From Candidatus Latescibacterota bacterium (GTDB lineage: Bacteria; Latescibacterota; UBA2968; UBA8231), in assembly GCA_022825185.1 (NCBI GenBank), contig JAJDYK010000096.1, positions 1-9,871 of the forward strand: 9,871 bases of DNA. Reading direction: 5' to 3'. This document shows positions 1-6,237 of the stretch, piece by piece. The notes beneath the pieces were generated by a model. The model saw nothing but the letters and a program-made list of their open reading frames with translations. It was not told the origin of the DNA and made no database searches. Position numbers and translations under genes: made by a program. Within the stretch, counting starts at the first letter, position 1, and every line of letters starts with the position of its first letter.

Positions 1-1
1 C

Positions 2-1051
2 CTACCGAGCAGTTTTCTCGGCAGCCGTTGGGGCAATCGCCGCACCATGATCCTCGGCCTTAGCTTGGCCGTCGTCGGCCATGCGCTGCTTTCCCAAGCT
101 GAGTTCGTCCCTACTATTCACCAGCAAAGTTTCATTCTCAGCATGAACTCCCTCGGCTTACTCGGCATCTCGCTGTACATCGTCAACGGCTACCCCTACT
201 TGATGAGAGTCTCCAGCGCCGCCCAGCGCCACCACGTATTCTCGCTCCAAGCCGCGCTTTTTCCCCTTGCGGGTTTCGCTGGCAGTTTGGTCGGAGGTTT
301 CCTGCCGGGCGGCTTTGCCGGCCTCTTACAACTTTCTCTCGACCATCCCGCCCCCTACCGGCATACATTGCTCGTTGCTTCCCTACTACTCACCCCAAGC
401 GTGTTTGCCCTTGTGGCGACGAGTCAAGAACCCCGCGAACACCACGAGGACACTCCAACGGATGCCGCCCCCTTGCCGCTGAAGCTCATTCTAGTACTCT
501 CTTGTATTGCGTTTCTTTATACCGCCAGTGAAGGGGCAGTCCGCACTTTTTTAAATGTCTATCTAGATGACGCATTAAATGCGAGTACCGCCCTAATTGG
601 CACGCTGGCCGCCTTGGGACAATTACTCGCCACTCCCGCCGCCCTCATGATGCCCTTTCTAGTGCGACGTTTTGGGAACACCCGCACGTTCAACGGAGCG
701 GTTTTGTGCTCGGCTCTGATACTGGTCCCCCTCGCTTTAATTCCCCATTGGGCCATCGCCGGTTTATGCCTTATGGGCACGATGTGTCTGGCGGGGATCC
801 GCCGACCAGCCTTCACCGTTTTCCAACAGGAAATGATGCCACTGCGCTGGCGGACAGCGATGGCCGGGGCAGCGGCCACCATGACTGGCTTTGGTTATGC
901 TGGCGTATCGCTAGGCGGGGGTTATGTGATCGAAGCAGTGGGATATCGCGCCCTATTTCTTATGGCAGGTTGCTTAACTGCCTCTGGCGCGGCGATTTTT
1001 TGGCTCTGTTTTAGGCATCGCGACGATCGTGGCGATGCAGGCTCTGGCTAG
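2..1051 (+). CDS. Major facilitator superfamily transporter, 5' end missing
   Basis: This is a multi-pass inner-membrane transporter whose substrate cannot be told from sequence. The reading frame is open to the window edge, and the codons before the ATG at 47 encode FLGSRWGNRRTM. With the following residues this is the MFS loop 2-3 motif (G-x-x-x-x-R-x-G-x-R-R). The ATG at 47 is therefore internal, and roughly the first two transmembrane helices lie outside the window. The visible 349 residues alternate hydrophobic helices and short loops. A second motif-A-like loop, VRRFGNTRTF, at about two thirds of the fragment is what the duplicated 6+6 helix architecture predicts. The gene ends at a TAG and converges on the ABC exporter with a gap of about 73 bases. 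It could be a sugar, drug or metabolite porter. Confidence 0.85.
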   Translation, partial: LPSSFLGSRWGNRRTMILGLSLAVVGHALLSQAEFVPTIHQQSFILSMNSLGLLGISLYIVNGYPYLMRVSSAAQRHHVFSLQAALFPLAGFAGSLVGGFLPGGFAGLLQLSLDHPAPYRHTLLVASLLLTPSVFALVATSQEPREHHEDTPTDAAPLPLKLILVLSCIAFLYTASEGAVRTFLNVYLDDALNASTALIGTLAALGQLLATPAALMMPFLVRRFGNTRTFNGAVLCSALILVPLALIPHWAIAGLCLMGTMCLAGIRRPAFTVFQQEMMPLRWRTAMAGAAATMTGFGYAGVSLGGGYVIEAVGYRALFLMAGCLTASGAAIFWLCFRHRDDRGDAGSG

Positions 1052-1124
1052 CGTTCTCGCCGAAGCCGCAAGCAACCACATCGCCTAAAACGTCGCAGTA
1101 GGATCACCTAGTCTTCTCTACGAT

Positions 1125-2861
1125 TTAAACCAGCGCGTCGGCTAGCTCCTGAGCCTGGACCATACGGGCGTAGCAACCATCTCGGGCCAGCAGGTCTTGG
1201 TGGGTGCCGCGCTCGACAATGCGGCCTTGGTCCAACACCAAGATCAGATCGGCCCGGCGCACAGTGGACAAGCGGTGGGCAATGACCAAGGTCGTGCGAT
1301 TGTATATGAGCCGCTGGACAGCTTCTTGGATGAGGACCTCAGTTGCCGTGTCCACTGAGGAAGTAGCCTCGTCGAGGAGTAGCACCGGGGCATTTTTGAG
1401 CAAGGCGCGGGCAATGGACAGACGCTGCTTTTGCCCGCCCGACAGGCGCACGCCGCGCTCGCCGATCAAGGTGTTGTAGCCTTCGGGCAGGTCGCAGATG
1501 AATTCCTCGGCATTGGCCGCTCGGGCCGCTTCCTCCATGTCGGCATCGCTGGCTTCGGGGCGGCCAAAGAGGATGTTGTCGCGCACGGTGCCGTGGAAGA
1601 GAAAGACGTCTTGGGGAACGGAGGCGATGTGGCCGCGCAGATAATCCAAGGGCAAGCTCCGCACATCGTGCCCTCCCAGTTGGACTTGGCCCTTTTGCGG
1701 GTCGTAGTAGCGCGGCACTAGGGCGGCAATGGTACTCTTACCAGCGCCTGTAGGACCGACCAGGGCCACCATCTGTCCAGCTTCTACCTGGAAATCAATA
1801 TCGTACAGTACGGGCTGATCTGGCTCGTAGCCAAAGGTGAGGCGGTCGAAGCGCACGGACCAGTCCAGATGGTCTGGAGCCACGGCGTTGGGCGCGTCAA
1901 CAATAGTGGGTTTTTGCTCCAGTAGGGCGAAAATCCGCTCGGTGCTGGAGGCCGCTTTCTGCAGCACGTCGTTGATCGAGGCCAAGCGCAGGAAAGGCTC
2001 GTAGATATGCGCCATATAGGCGACGAAGACAAACAGATCGGCCACGGAAATGCCGCCTTGCAGCGCATCAGTGCCCCCCGCCCAGATCACCAGCACCACC
2101 CCTACCCCACCGGCTCCTTCGATTAGGCCGGAAGGAATAATCGAGATCTTGTTGGCGGCGATCATGCGATCGCGGAAGGTCTGGCTGCGGGCCTCGATGC
2201 TGCGGGCGCAGCGCTCTTCTTGGACGAACGATTTGATGACGGAGACGCCAGACAAGTAGTCCTGCACTTGGGCCACTAGCTCGCCCAAGCCGCCCCGCAC
2301 TCCGGCCCACATGCTCCGCACCCGCGAGACATAGCGGAAGACGAGGAAGGCAGTCAGTGGAATGGGCAACAGCGCGATGAGGGCGAGGCGGGCGTCCAAG
2401 ACGAACAGCACAGTCAACATGGCACCGGGAATGACCAAAGCGATGAAGGTCTCGGGGATGCCGTGGGCGATAAAGTCCTCTACGGTCTCCACGTCGTTGA
2501 TGGAGCGGGCCATGAGTTCGCCAGTGCGGCGCTGGTGGAAGAAGCGGTGCGGCATCCGTTGCAAATGGCGGTACACCCGATTCATGAGCCGGTGCATGAC
2601 TTGATAGGCAGCCACGTGCGAGTACAGGCCGTACCCATAGCGCACCAAGCCCCGGATCAGGTAGGAACCCAACAGCAAGAGGGATAGTTTCAGCAGACCA
2701 GCCGAGGAACCGCCCCCTTCGGTGAGCCATTGGATGAGGCGGCGGATAACCAAGGGCGGCAGCAGATTAGCGGCGACAAAGAGGAATCCGCAGCCAATGG
2801 TCAGGGCTAGGAGGGTGCGCTGGGGATGGACGAGGCGATAGAACTGGCGGATGAAATTCAC
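1125..2861 (-). CDS. ABC exporter half-transporter (fused permease and ATPase)
   Basis: This is an inner-membrane ABC exporter that should work as a dimer, coupling ATP hydrolysis to export of an unknown substrate. Counting from the chosen GTG start (578 residues), the N-terminal half is a six-helix type IV membrane domain. The C-terminal half is a complete nucleotide-binding domain: Walker A GPTGAGKS (about 369-376), Q-loop SVPQD (Q417), signature LSGGQ (473-477), Walker B VLLLDE (493-498) and switch histidine in IAHRLS (H529). The frame stays open to a TTG at 2978. That extra 39-residue N-terminus is basic and proline-rich, unlike the family, and the usual length is near 580, so GTG 2861 fits better. 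No candidate start has a good Shine-Dalgarno sequence, so the start remains uncertain. It lies 171 bases downstream of the DUF5777 gene and may be co-transcribed. Lipid, drug or peptide export are all possible. Confidence 0.9.
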   Translation of the reverse strand: MNFIRQFYRLVHPQRTLLALTIGCGFLFVAANLLPPLVIRRLIQWLTEGGGSSAGLLKLSLLLLGSYLIRGLVRYGYGLYSHVAAYQVMHRLMNRVYRHLQRMPHRFFHQRRTGELMARSINDVETVEDFIAHGIPETFIALVIPGAMLTVLFVLDARLALIALLPIPLTAFLVFRYVSRVRSMWAGVRGGLGELVAQVQDYLSGVSVIKSFVQEERCARSIEARSQTFRDRMIAANKISIIPSGLIEGAGGVGVVLVIWAGGTDALQGGISVADLFVFVAYMAHIYEPFLRLASINDVLQKAASSTERIFALLEQKPTIVDAPNAVAPDHLDWSVRFDRLTFGYEPDQPVLYDIDFQVEAGQMVALVGPTGAGKSTIAALVPRYYDPQKGQVQLGGHDVRSLPLDYLRGHIASVPQDVFLFHGTVRDNILFGRPEASDADMEEAARAANAEEFICDLPEGYNTLIGERGVRLSGGQKQRLSIARALLKNAPVLLLDEATSSVDTATEVLIQEAVQRLIYNRTTLVIAHRLSTVRRADLILVLDQGRIVERGTHQDLLARDGCYARMVQAQELADALV

Positions 2862-2896
2862 GAGGCGGTCGGGTCCATGGTTTTTCTGGCCACGGT

Positions 2897-3019
2897 TCAA
2901 AAATAGAACAGCAGCAGTGGGATTTCTACCTCGTCTGGGATTCGGTCGCCTCGGGCCAAGCCATGGTCGGCAAAACAATGGCCGTTATAGCGGGGACGGA
3001 TAAAGCGGTCGTCGAGCAC
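2897..3019 (-). CDS. Possible 40-residue ORF or gene remnant before the ABC exporter
   Basis: The gap between the DUF5777 gene and the ABC exporter holds a GTG-started frame of 40 codons with a protein-like composition. It begins VLDDRFIRPRYNGHCFADHG and ends in a hydrophobic LLLFYF followed by TGA. It lies in a different frame from the N-terminal extension of the ABC frame, and the two compete for the same DNA. A TAAGG about 11 bases before the GTG is a poor ribosome site. I do not recognise a family. It may be a small translated gene, the remnant of a lost longer gene, or chance. Confidence 0.22.
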   Translation of the reverse strand: MLDDRFIRPRYNGHCFADHGLARGDRIPDEVEIPLLLFYF

Positions 3020-3032
3020 GATGCGCAGAGCC

Positions 3033-3893
3033 TTACAAAAAGCGCGTAATCCCAAAGCCCAAGCGCCAGTTGTCAGGGGCCGCGTCGTCGGATGCTCCCA
3101 CCAAGTACTGAGCTGGACTAAGGCGCGTATTGTTGGTGGCGAAGATGTAAAAAGTATGCCCTCCCGTATCGATGGACAGGCCCCAAGCCAGCGAATTGTG
3201 CGAGCGGCCCGTTTCGCCCGGCAATAAAATGCCCTGGTATCCGGTCAGGGTCGGACTGTACTCCAACCACACGCCCCACGTATCGTCAAAGTAATACTGG
3301 ACGTACGTTCCCAGCGTAAAGGTGTATTGCGTCTCGACGCTGAAAATGGCGCTGTTGTACAAATAGGAAGGCACCAACCCGATGCCCAATCTTTCGTCCA
3401 GCAGCGCATTGAAAATCAACTGTCCATAGTACTGAAAATTGTCAGCCGCAACCGCCTTGCGATCGACAATAGCCGGCATTTCCGTATTCCAGGCCACGCC
3501 GATATTCAGGGCCAAAACCGCTGGCAAGCGCTCTTGGGGGAATTGCAGCCAATGGTACTGCAACTGCAAATCCAAATTGTCCAGCATATTACTCCGCCCC
3601 AAGGTCGCCATCAGCCGATCGCTGAGGCCGTAACTGAGCGAGGTACGGATATTGGCCGGTCCATCAAAACCGAAATTAGCCTTGTACCCCTCGTCAATGG
3701 CCGGGAGAAAGCGGTGCGAAATCTCGTAGTGGAAATCGCCTTGGGACAGCGTTTCCGCGGTGGGATAATTAGCCGTCCTGATCGCGCTAAATAGCTCCAA
3801 GCGGGTTTTGATCGGCATGGTCGCCTGCCACGACGGCTGAGCACCGGCCAACGCCGGCAACAGCACTCCCAAGCACAAGACGCGAATGTTCAC
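3033..3893 (-). CDS. DUF5777-type outer-membrane beta-barrel protein
   Basis: This 286-residue exported protein starts with a signal peptide (NIRVLCLGVLLPALAGAQ, cleavage probably after AGA). The mature part opens with a segment typical of the DUF5777 family: LELFSAIRTANYPTAETLS, then GDFHYEISHRF, then GPANIRTSLSYGLSDRL. The rest alternates polar and aromatic residues in the manner of amphipathic beta strands, with a terminal phenylalanine-leucine pair, so an outer-membrane barrel is likely. Its biochemical role is unknown. It is the third gene of the operon, 17 bases after the YceI gene. The frame could start at TTG 3899, but the AGGAGG at 3902-3907 is then only 2 bases away. GTG 3893 gives 8 bases and also a cleaner signal peptide. 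Family assignment is from remembered motif patterns. Confidence 0.8.
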   Translation of the reverse strand: MNIRVLCLGVLLPALAGAQPSWQATMPIKTRLELFSAIRTANYPTAETLSQGDFHYEISHRFLPAIDEGYKANFGFDGPANIRTSLSYGLSDRLMATLGRSNMLDNLDLQLQYHWLQFPQERLPAVLALNIGVAWNTEMPAIVDRKAVAADNFQYYGQLIFNALLDERLGIGLVPSYLYNSAIFSVETQYTFTLGTYVQYYFDDTWGVWLEYSPTLTGYQGILLPGETGRSHNSLAWGLSIDTGGHTFYIFATNNTRLSPAQYLVGASDDAAPDNWRLGFGITRFL

Positions 3894-3901
3894 GGTCAAT
3901 C

Positions 3902-3907
3902 CCTCCT
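3902..3907 (-). promoter_or_regulatory. Ribosome binding site that decides the DUF5777 start
   Basis: On the minus strand this reads AGGAGG, a full Shine-Dalgarno sequence. It lies between the YceI stop codon and the DUF5777 gene. The distance is 8 bases to GTG 3893 but only 2 to TTG 3899, which is why the GTG is preferred. Confidence 0.75.
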
Positions 3908-3910
3908 GCC

Positions 3911-4489
3911 CTATTGTACATGCTTTAAGTAAAACGAGACTTCGATGGCAATTTCCTGACTCACCTTGACAAAGGCCGCCAAGGAGGGTGCCTCAATGTT
4001 GTAGTCGGCCAGCTTAAAGGTGAAAGCCGCCTCGACCTTGGAGCGCCCCTCTTCCACTATTACGGTTCCGGGCACTTCTACGGCGCGGTCCACCCCGTGT
4101 AGCGACAAGATGCCCTTGGTTTTGACGCGGTAGGCGACCACCGTGGAATCGACCGCAGTGTGTTCAGCAATCTCCCCTTTGTACACGGCTTTGGGCCACT
4201 GGTCCGTGTCCAACACTTGGCGCATATCGCGATCCCGTTTGCCAATGCCCGTATCGAAGCTGGCTAAGTCCACTTCAAAATGCAGTTGGTCCTTGGCCGC
4301 AAAAAGCGAATCGCCTTCCCAATAGATGAAGCCGTCGATTTTATCAGTCGTGCCGGTAAAGGTGAGGGCCACCACTTTGGAAGTGAACTCGACTTGGTTG
4401 CCCTCGGCCTTTTTATCGACATGCCATTCGCCGCCGTGGACGGCCAAGGGCGAGCAGATCAGGAACGAGACGAGCCAACGCATACACAT
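3911..4489 (-). CDS. YceI-family periplasmic lipocalin-like protein
   Basis: YceI proteins are small periplasmic beta-barrels that bind isoprenoid-type or other amphiphilic ligands; the ligand here is unknown. Features seen: a signal peptide (MRWLVSFLICSPLAVHG), then W-x-VD, VEFTSKV, and the family core DGFIYWEGDSL, FEVDLASFDTGIGKRDRDMR and LDTDQWPKAVYKG. The later strand TKGILSLHGVDRAVEVPGTV is also typical. The length of about 190 residues fits. The frame allows an ATG at 4522, which would overlap the preceding gene by 20 bases and put 13 residues before the signal peptide. I prefer ATG 4489 (or 4483), which gives a normal short basic n-region 13 bases after the upstream stop, although no start has a strong ribosome site. 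It is the middle gene of the operon. Confidence 0.88.
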   Translation of the reverse strand: MCMRWLVSFLICSPLAVHGGEWHVDKKAEGNQVEFTSKVVALTFTGTTDKIDGFIYWEGDSLFAAKDQLHFEVDLASFDTGIGKRDRDMRQVLDTDQWPKAVYKGEIAEHTAVDSTVVAYRVKTKGILSLHGVDRAVEVPGTVIVEEGRSKVEAAFTFKLADYNIEAPSLAAFVKVSQEIAIEVSFYLKHVQ

Positions 4490-4502
4490 CGCCCGACACG
4501 AA

Positions 4503-4913
4503 TTAATCGTTGGGAGCCCCATTTTCTATCCAAGCGCGCACCGTTTCGAGCGCGTCCGGTGTTAGATATGGCCCGCCAGGGGGCATGCGGGATCCATCGA
4601 TATCGGCGTCTGGCAAAAGTTTGCGATACAGGTAGCTGTTGTCGGGGTCGCCCGGCTCGACCAAGGCTATGCCACGGCTGCTTTCCACATCGACGATATT
4701 GTCGTATGCTTGGCCCGCAGACAGGTTGGGCCAAGCGCTGTCGCCGTGGCAGCCGCTCAAAGCGCAGGAAACATCGAATACCGTCTCTTGCACCTGCGCA
4801 AAGGTCGCCGGCCCTCCGGCGGGAGCGTCGAATACCATATCCGTGCTCGTGGTCGGACCGGAACAAGACGTCCCCATAAATACTAACGCGACGAGCACGA
4901 CGAGTGCTTTCAT
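4503..4913 (-). CDS. Cytochrome c-like lipoprotein with CxxxxCH motif
   Basis: This 136-residue exported protein is probably lipid-anchored: the N-terminus MKALVVLVALVFMGTSC ends in a cysteine (C17) in a loose lipobox, with glycine rather than leucine at -3. The mature domain resembles the planctomycete-type cytochrome c-like domain: TVFDVSCALSGCHGD, then NLSAGQAYDNIV, VEPGDPDNSYLYRKL, SRMPPGG and a final VRAWIENGAP. C50, C55 and H56 form CxxxxCH, a widened haem c signature known in this family, and M110 could be the distal ligand. The protein may therefore carry haem or be a haem-free relative. It is the first gene of the minus-strand operon with YceI and DUF5777 proteins. A strong AAGGAG lies 8 bases before the ATG. 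Confidence 0.85.
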   Translation of the reverse strand: MKALVVLVALVFMGTSCSGPTTSTDMVFDAPAGGPATFAQVQETVFDVSCALSGCHGDSAWPNLSAGQAYDNIVDVESSRGIALVEPGDPDNSYLYRKLLPDADIDGSRMPPGGPYLTPDALETVRAWIENGAPND

Positions 4914-4921
4914 GGCCTTTT

Positions 4922-4927
4922 CTCCTT
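4922..4927 (-). promoter_or_regulatory. Ribosome binding site of the cytochrome-like gene
   Basis: The minus strand reads AAGGAG 8 bases before ATG 4913. It directly abuts the palindrome at 4929-4943, so occupancy or folding of that element could affect translation as well as transcription. Confidence 0.75.
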
Positions 4928-4928
4928 G

Positions 4929-4943
4929 GGATGTACTACATCC
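4929..4943. promoter_or_regulatory. Perfect 15-bp palindrome, candidate operator
   Basis: The sequence is GGATGTA-C-TACATCC: two 7-bp arms around one central base, with no mismatch. It lies 16 to 30 bases upstream of ATG 4913, next to the ribosome site. A DNA-binding dimer could use it as an operator for the operon of the cytochrome-like, YceI and DUF5777 genes. In RNA it could form a 5-bp stem with a 5-base loop. No regulator gene is visible nearby. Confidence 0.5.
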
Positions 4944-5076
4944 GCAAGCTAAGCACGCCAGTCTGGCTCTGCAACACGCGGGAGAATGGGTTTTTTGCAG
5001 CTAGGACGCGCACTCAGCTTCTCACAAGCCCTGCTCAATCATCGCCATAATTCTGTATGTATCTCTTATCTTTCAG

Positions 5077-5157
5077 CTACCCGTACGCGCCGTGATCGAG
5101 GAAGCCGAGCAGCCGTTTCAACCGGGGGTTCGCATTTTCGTACACATGCGGCGGCAT
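5077..5157 (-). other. Short protein-like frame, possible remnant
   Basis: An ATG-started frame of 26 codons ends in TAG. It reads MPPHVYENANPRLKRLLGFL then DHGAYG, with mostly G or C in third codon positions, like real genes here. There is no ribosome site and no family that I recognise. It may be chance or the tail of a lost gene. Confidence 0.12.
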
Positions 5158-5180
5158 TTGGCAATCAAACGCAACCCGAC

Positions 5181-5207
5181 TGCCGACACAAGACTCGCTG
5201 TCTGGCA
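5181..5207. promoter_or_regulatory. Imperfect inverted repeat upstream of the uxuA promoter
   Basis: The arms are TGCCGACA (5181-5188) and TGTCTGGCA (5199-5207). The second is the reverse complement of TGCCAGACA, so the arms match apart from one extra base. The repeat ends 2 bases before the -35 box, a usual place for an activator or repressor of a sugar-acid operon. It is short and imperfect, so chance is possible. Confidence 0.3.
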
Positions 5208-5209
5208 CA

Positions 5210-5238
5210 TTGACGTAGCATGGGTTCCGTGTTACAGT
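5210..5238 (+). promoter_or_regulatory. Sigma70-like promoter of the uxuA-hydrolase unit
   Basis: TTGACG (5210-5215, five of six bases of TTGACA) is followed after 17 bases by TACAGT (5233-5238, four of six of TATAAT). This would start transcription near 5245 and give a leader of about 27 bases. The leader contains GAGGAG at 5261-5266, 5 bases before ATG 5272. Confidence 0.6.
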
Positions 5239-5271
5239 GCTATCACTAATTACTGAACAAGAGGAGACGCC

Positions 5272-6219
5272 ATGAATATCCAAGACCAACTCCCCCACGA
5301 CCGCGTCACCGACGAGAACCTGAGCTACTACAAAGCCATTGGCGTAGATTACCTAACCATCAACTCCCTCCCCCTCGACCTGCACACCTACCCCGAGATG
5401 GTCGAGTACCTACGAGAAGTCCGCGCCCGCACCGAGAAAAACGGCCTCCGCTTGTACAACGCCGCCTTAACCGGCCCAGACGAAATCACGCTCGCACAAC
5501 AAGACCGCGACGCCAAAATCGAGGAGTGGTGCAACTGGATCCGGGCCATGGGCACCGTCGAGGTCCCGACCCTCGGCTACAATTTCAAACCCGTAGGCAA
5601 CTTCCGCACCCCTTCGGACACCGGCCGCGGCGGTGCCCACTACAGCACCTTCACCTACTCAGAGTACGAAAAAGAGAACCACAACTATCCAGCAAAGCAC
5701 ATCGACGAGAACGGGATGTGGGCCAATATCGCCTACTTCCACCAGCGCATCGTCCCCGTGGCCGAAGAAGCTGGCGTTACCTTGGCCCTGCACCCGGACG
5801 ATCCCCCGCTACCCGAGCCAATGGGCGGTGCCGCGCGGATCGTCTCCACCCTAGATCAATACGAGCGCATCTTCGCCCTCAACCCCAGCCCCCAAAACGC
5901 CATGCTGTTTTGCCAAGGCTGCGTCACCGAAATGGGCATTGACGTGTACGAGGCCATCCGCCGCATGGGCCGCCAAGGCAAAATCGCCTACGTCCACTTC
6001 CGCAATGTGCGCGGTACGCCCAAGGATTTCAGGGAGGTCTTCATCGACGAGGGCGACGTCGATATGTACCAGGCGATGCAAACCTACAAGGAAGTGGGCT
6101 TTAACGGGCCGTTTATGATGGATCACACCCCGTCCATCCCCGACGACACAGGCGGACGCCAGGGCCACGCGTACGCCACCGGCTTCATCCGCGCCATGAT
6201 CCAAGCCGTCTATCGCTAA
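5272..6219 (+). CDS. uxuA: Mannonate dehydratase (UxuA family), short form
   Basis: UxuA converts D-mannonate to 2-keto-3-deoxygluconate in cytoplasmic glucuronate breakdown, using Mn2+. The 315-residue protein shows the family's TIM-barrel landmarks in order: GVDYLTINSL, YNFKPVGNFRT (about 103-113), LALHPDDPP (171-179), LFCQGCVTEMG (212-222), YVHFRNVRG (240-248), DEGDVDM (259-265) and MMDHTPS (282-288). H174, C214, H242 and D284 match the His-Cys-His-Asp metal site known for mannonate dehydratase, so the enzyme looks catalytically intact. It is shorter than the E. coli enzyme (about 394), so a related sugar-acid dehydratase or isomerase activity cannot be excluded. It has a promoter and a GAGGAG ribosome site, and the next gene starts 18 bases after its stop, so the two form an operon. 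A paralogue's last codons survive at 7418-7440. Confidence 0.82.
   Translation: MNIQDQLPHDRVTDENLSYYKAIGVDYLTINSLPLDLHTYPEMVEYLREVRARTEKNGLRLYNAALTGPDEITLAQQDRDAKIEEWCNWIRAMGTVEVPTLGYNFKPVGNFRTPSDTGRGGAHYSTFTYSEYEKENHNYPAKHIDENGMWANIAYFHQRIVPVAEEAGVTLALHPDDPPLPEPMGGAARIVSTLDQYERIFALNPSPQNAMLFCQGCVTEMGIDVYEAIRRMGRQGKIAYVHFRNVRGTPKDFREVFIDEGDVDMYQAMQTYKEVGFNGPFMMDHTPSIPDDTGGRQGHAYATGFIRAMIQAVYR
6197..6219. repeat. 23-bp direct repeat, first copy (end of uxuA)
   Basis: The last 23 bases of uxuA, from TGATCC through the stop TAA, recur without mismatch at 7418-7440. Similarity fades upstream but persists at protein level (RxxIQAVYR), so the match reflects duplication of a uxuA end. Confidence 0.85.
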
Positions 6220-6237
6220 TCACCAACCGAGGAGAAC

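Larger units (their letters stand above)
4914..5271. other. Divergent intergenic region
   Basis: This 358-base region separates the minus-strand envelope operon from the plus-strand uxuA unit. It holds the palindrome at 4929-4943, an imperfect inverted repeat at 5181-5207, a sigma70-like promoter at 5210-5238 and ribosome sites for both sides. A short protein-like minus-strand frame lies at 5077-5157. I could not find a convincing promoter for the minus-strand operon, nor any RNA gene or terminator. Confidence 0.6.

Noticed and set aside
47..1051. MFS transporter starting at ATG 47
   Set aside because: The frame is open upstream to the window edge and the residues before this ATG complete the MFS loop 2-3 motif, so the methionine is internal.
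1052..1124. Bidirectional terminator between the converging MFS and ABC genes
   Set aside because: Only a 4-bp stem (TAGG/CCTA) is visible, with no T run on either side.
2068..2730. 220-residue minus-strand frame inside the ABC exporter gene
   Set aside because: It is a shadow in another frame of the ABC gene; its arginine- and proline-rich translation has no domain.
2858..2878. Six-codon ATG leader whose TGA overlaps the ABC GTG start
   Set aside because: It has no ribosome site, and so short a frame occurs easily by chance.
2862..2978. 39-residue N-terminal extension of the ABC exporter from TTG 2978
   Set aside because: There is no ribosome site, the extension is unlike the family, the total length becomes too long, and it overlaps another protein-like frame.
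4969..5000. CTGCAA/TTGCAG arms with a run of six T as a terminator
   Set aside because: The stem is only 6 bp with a 20-base loop, and the T run lies inside the loop and arm rather than after the stem.
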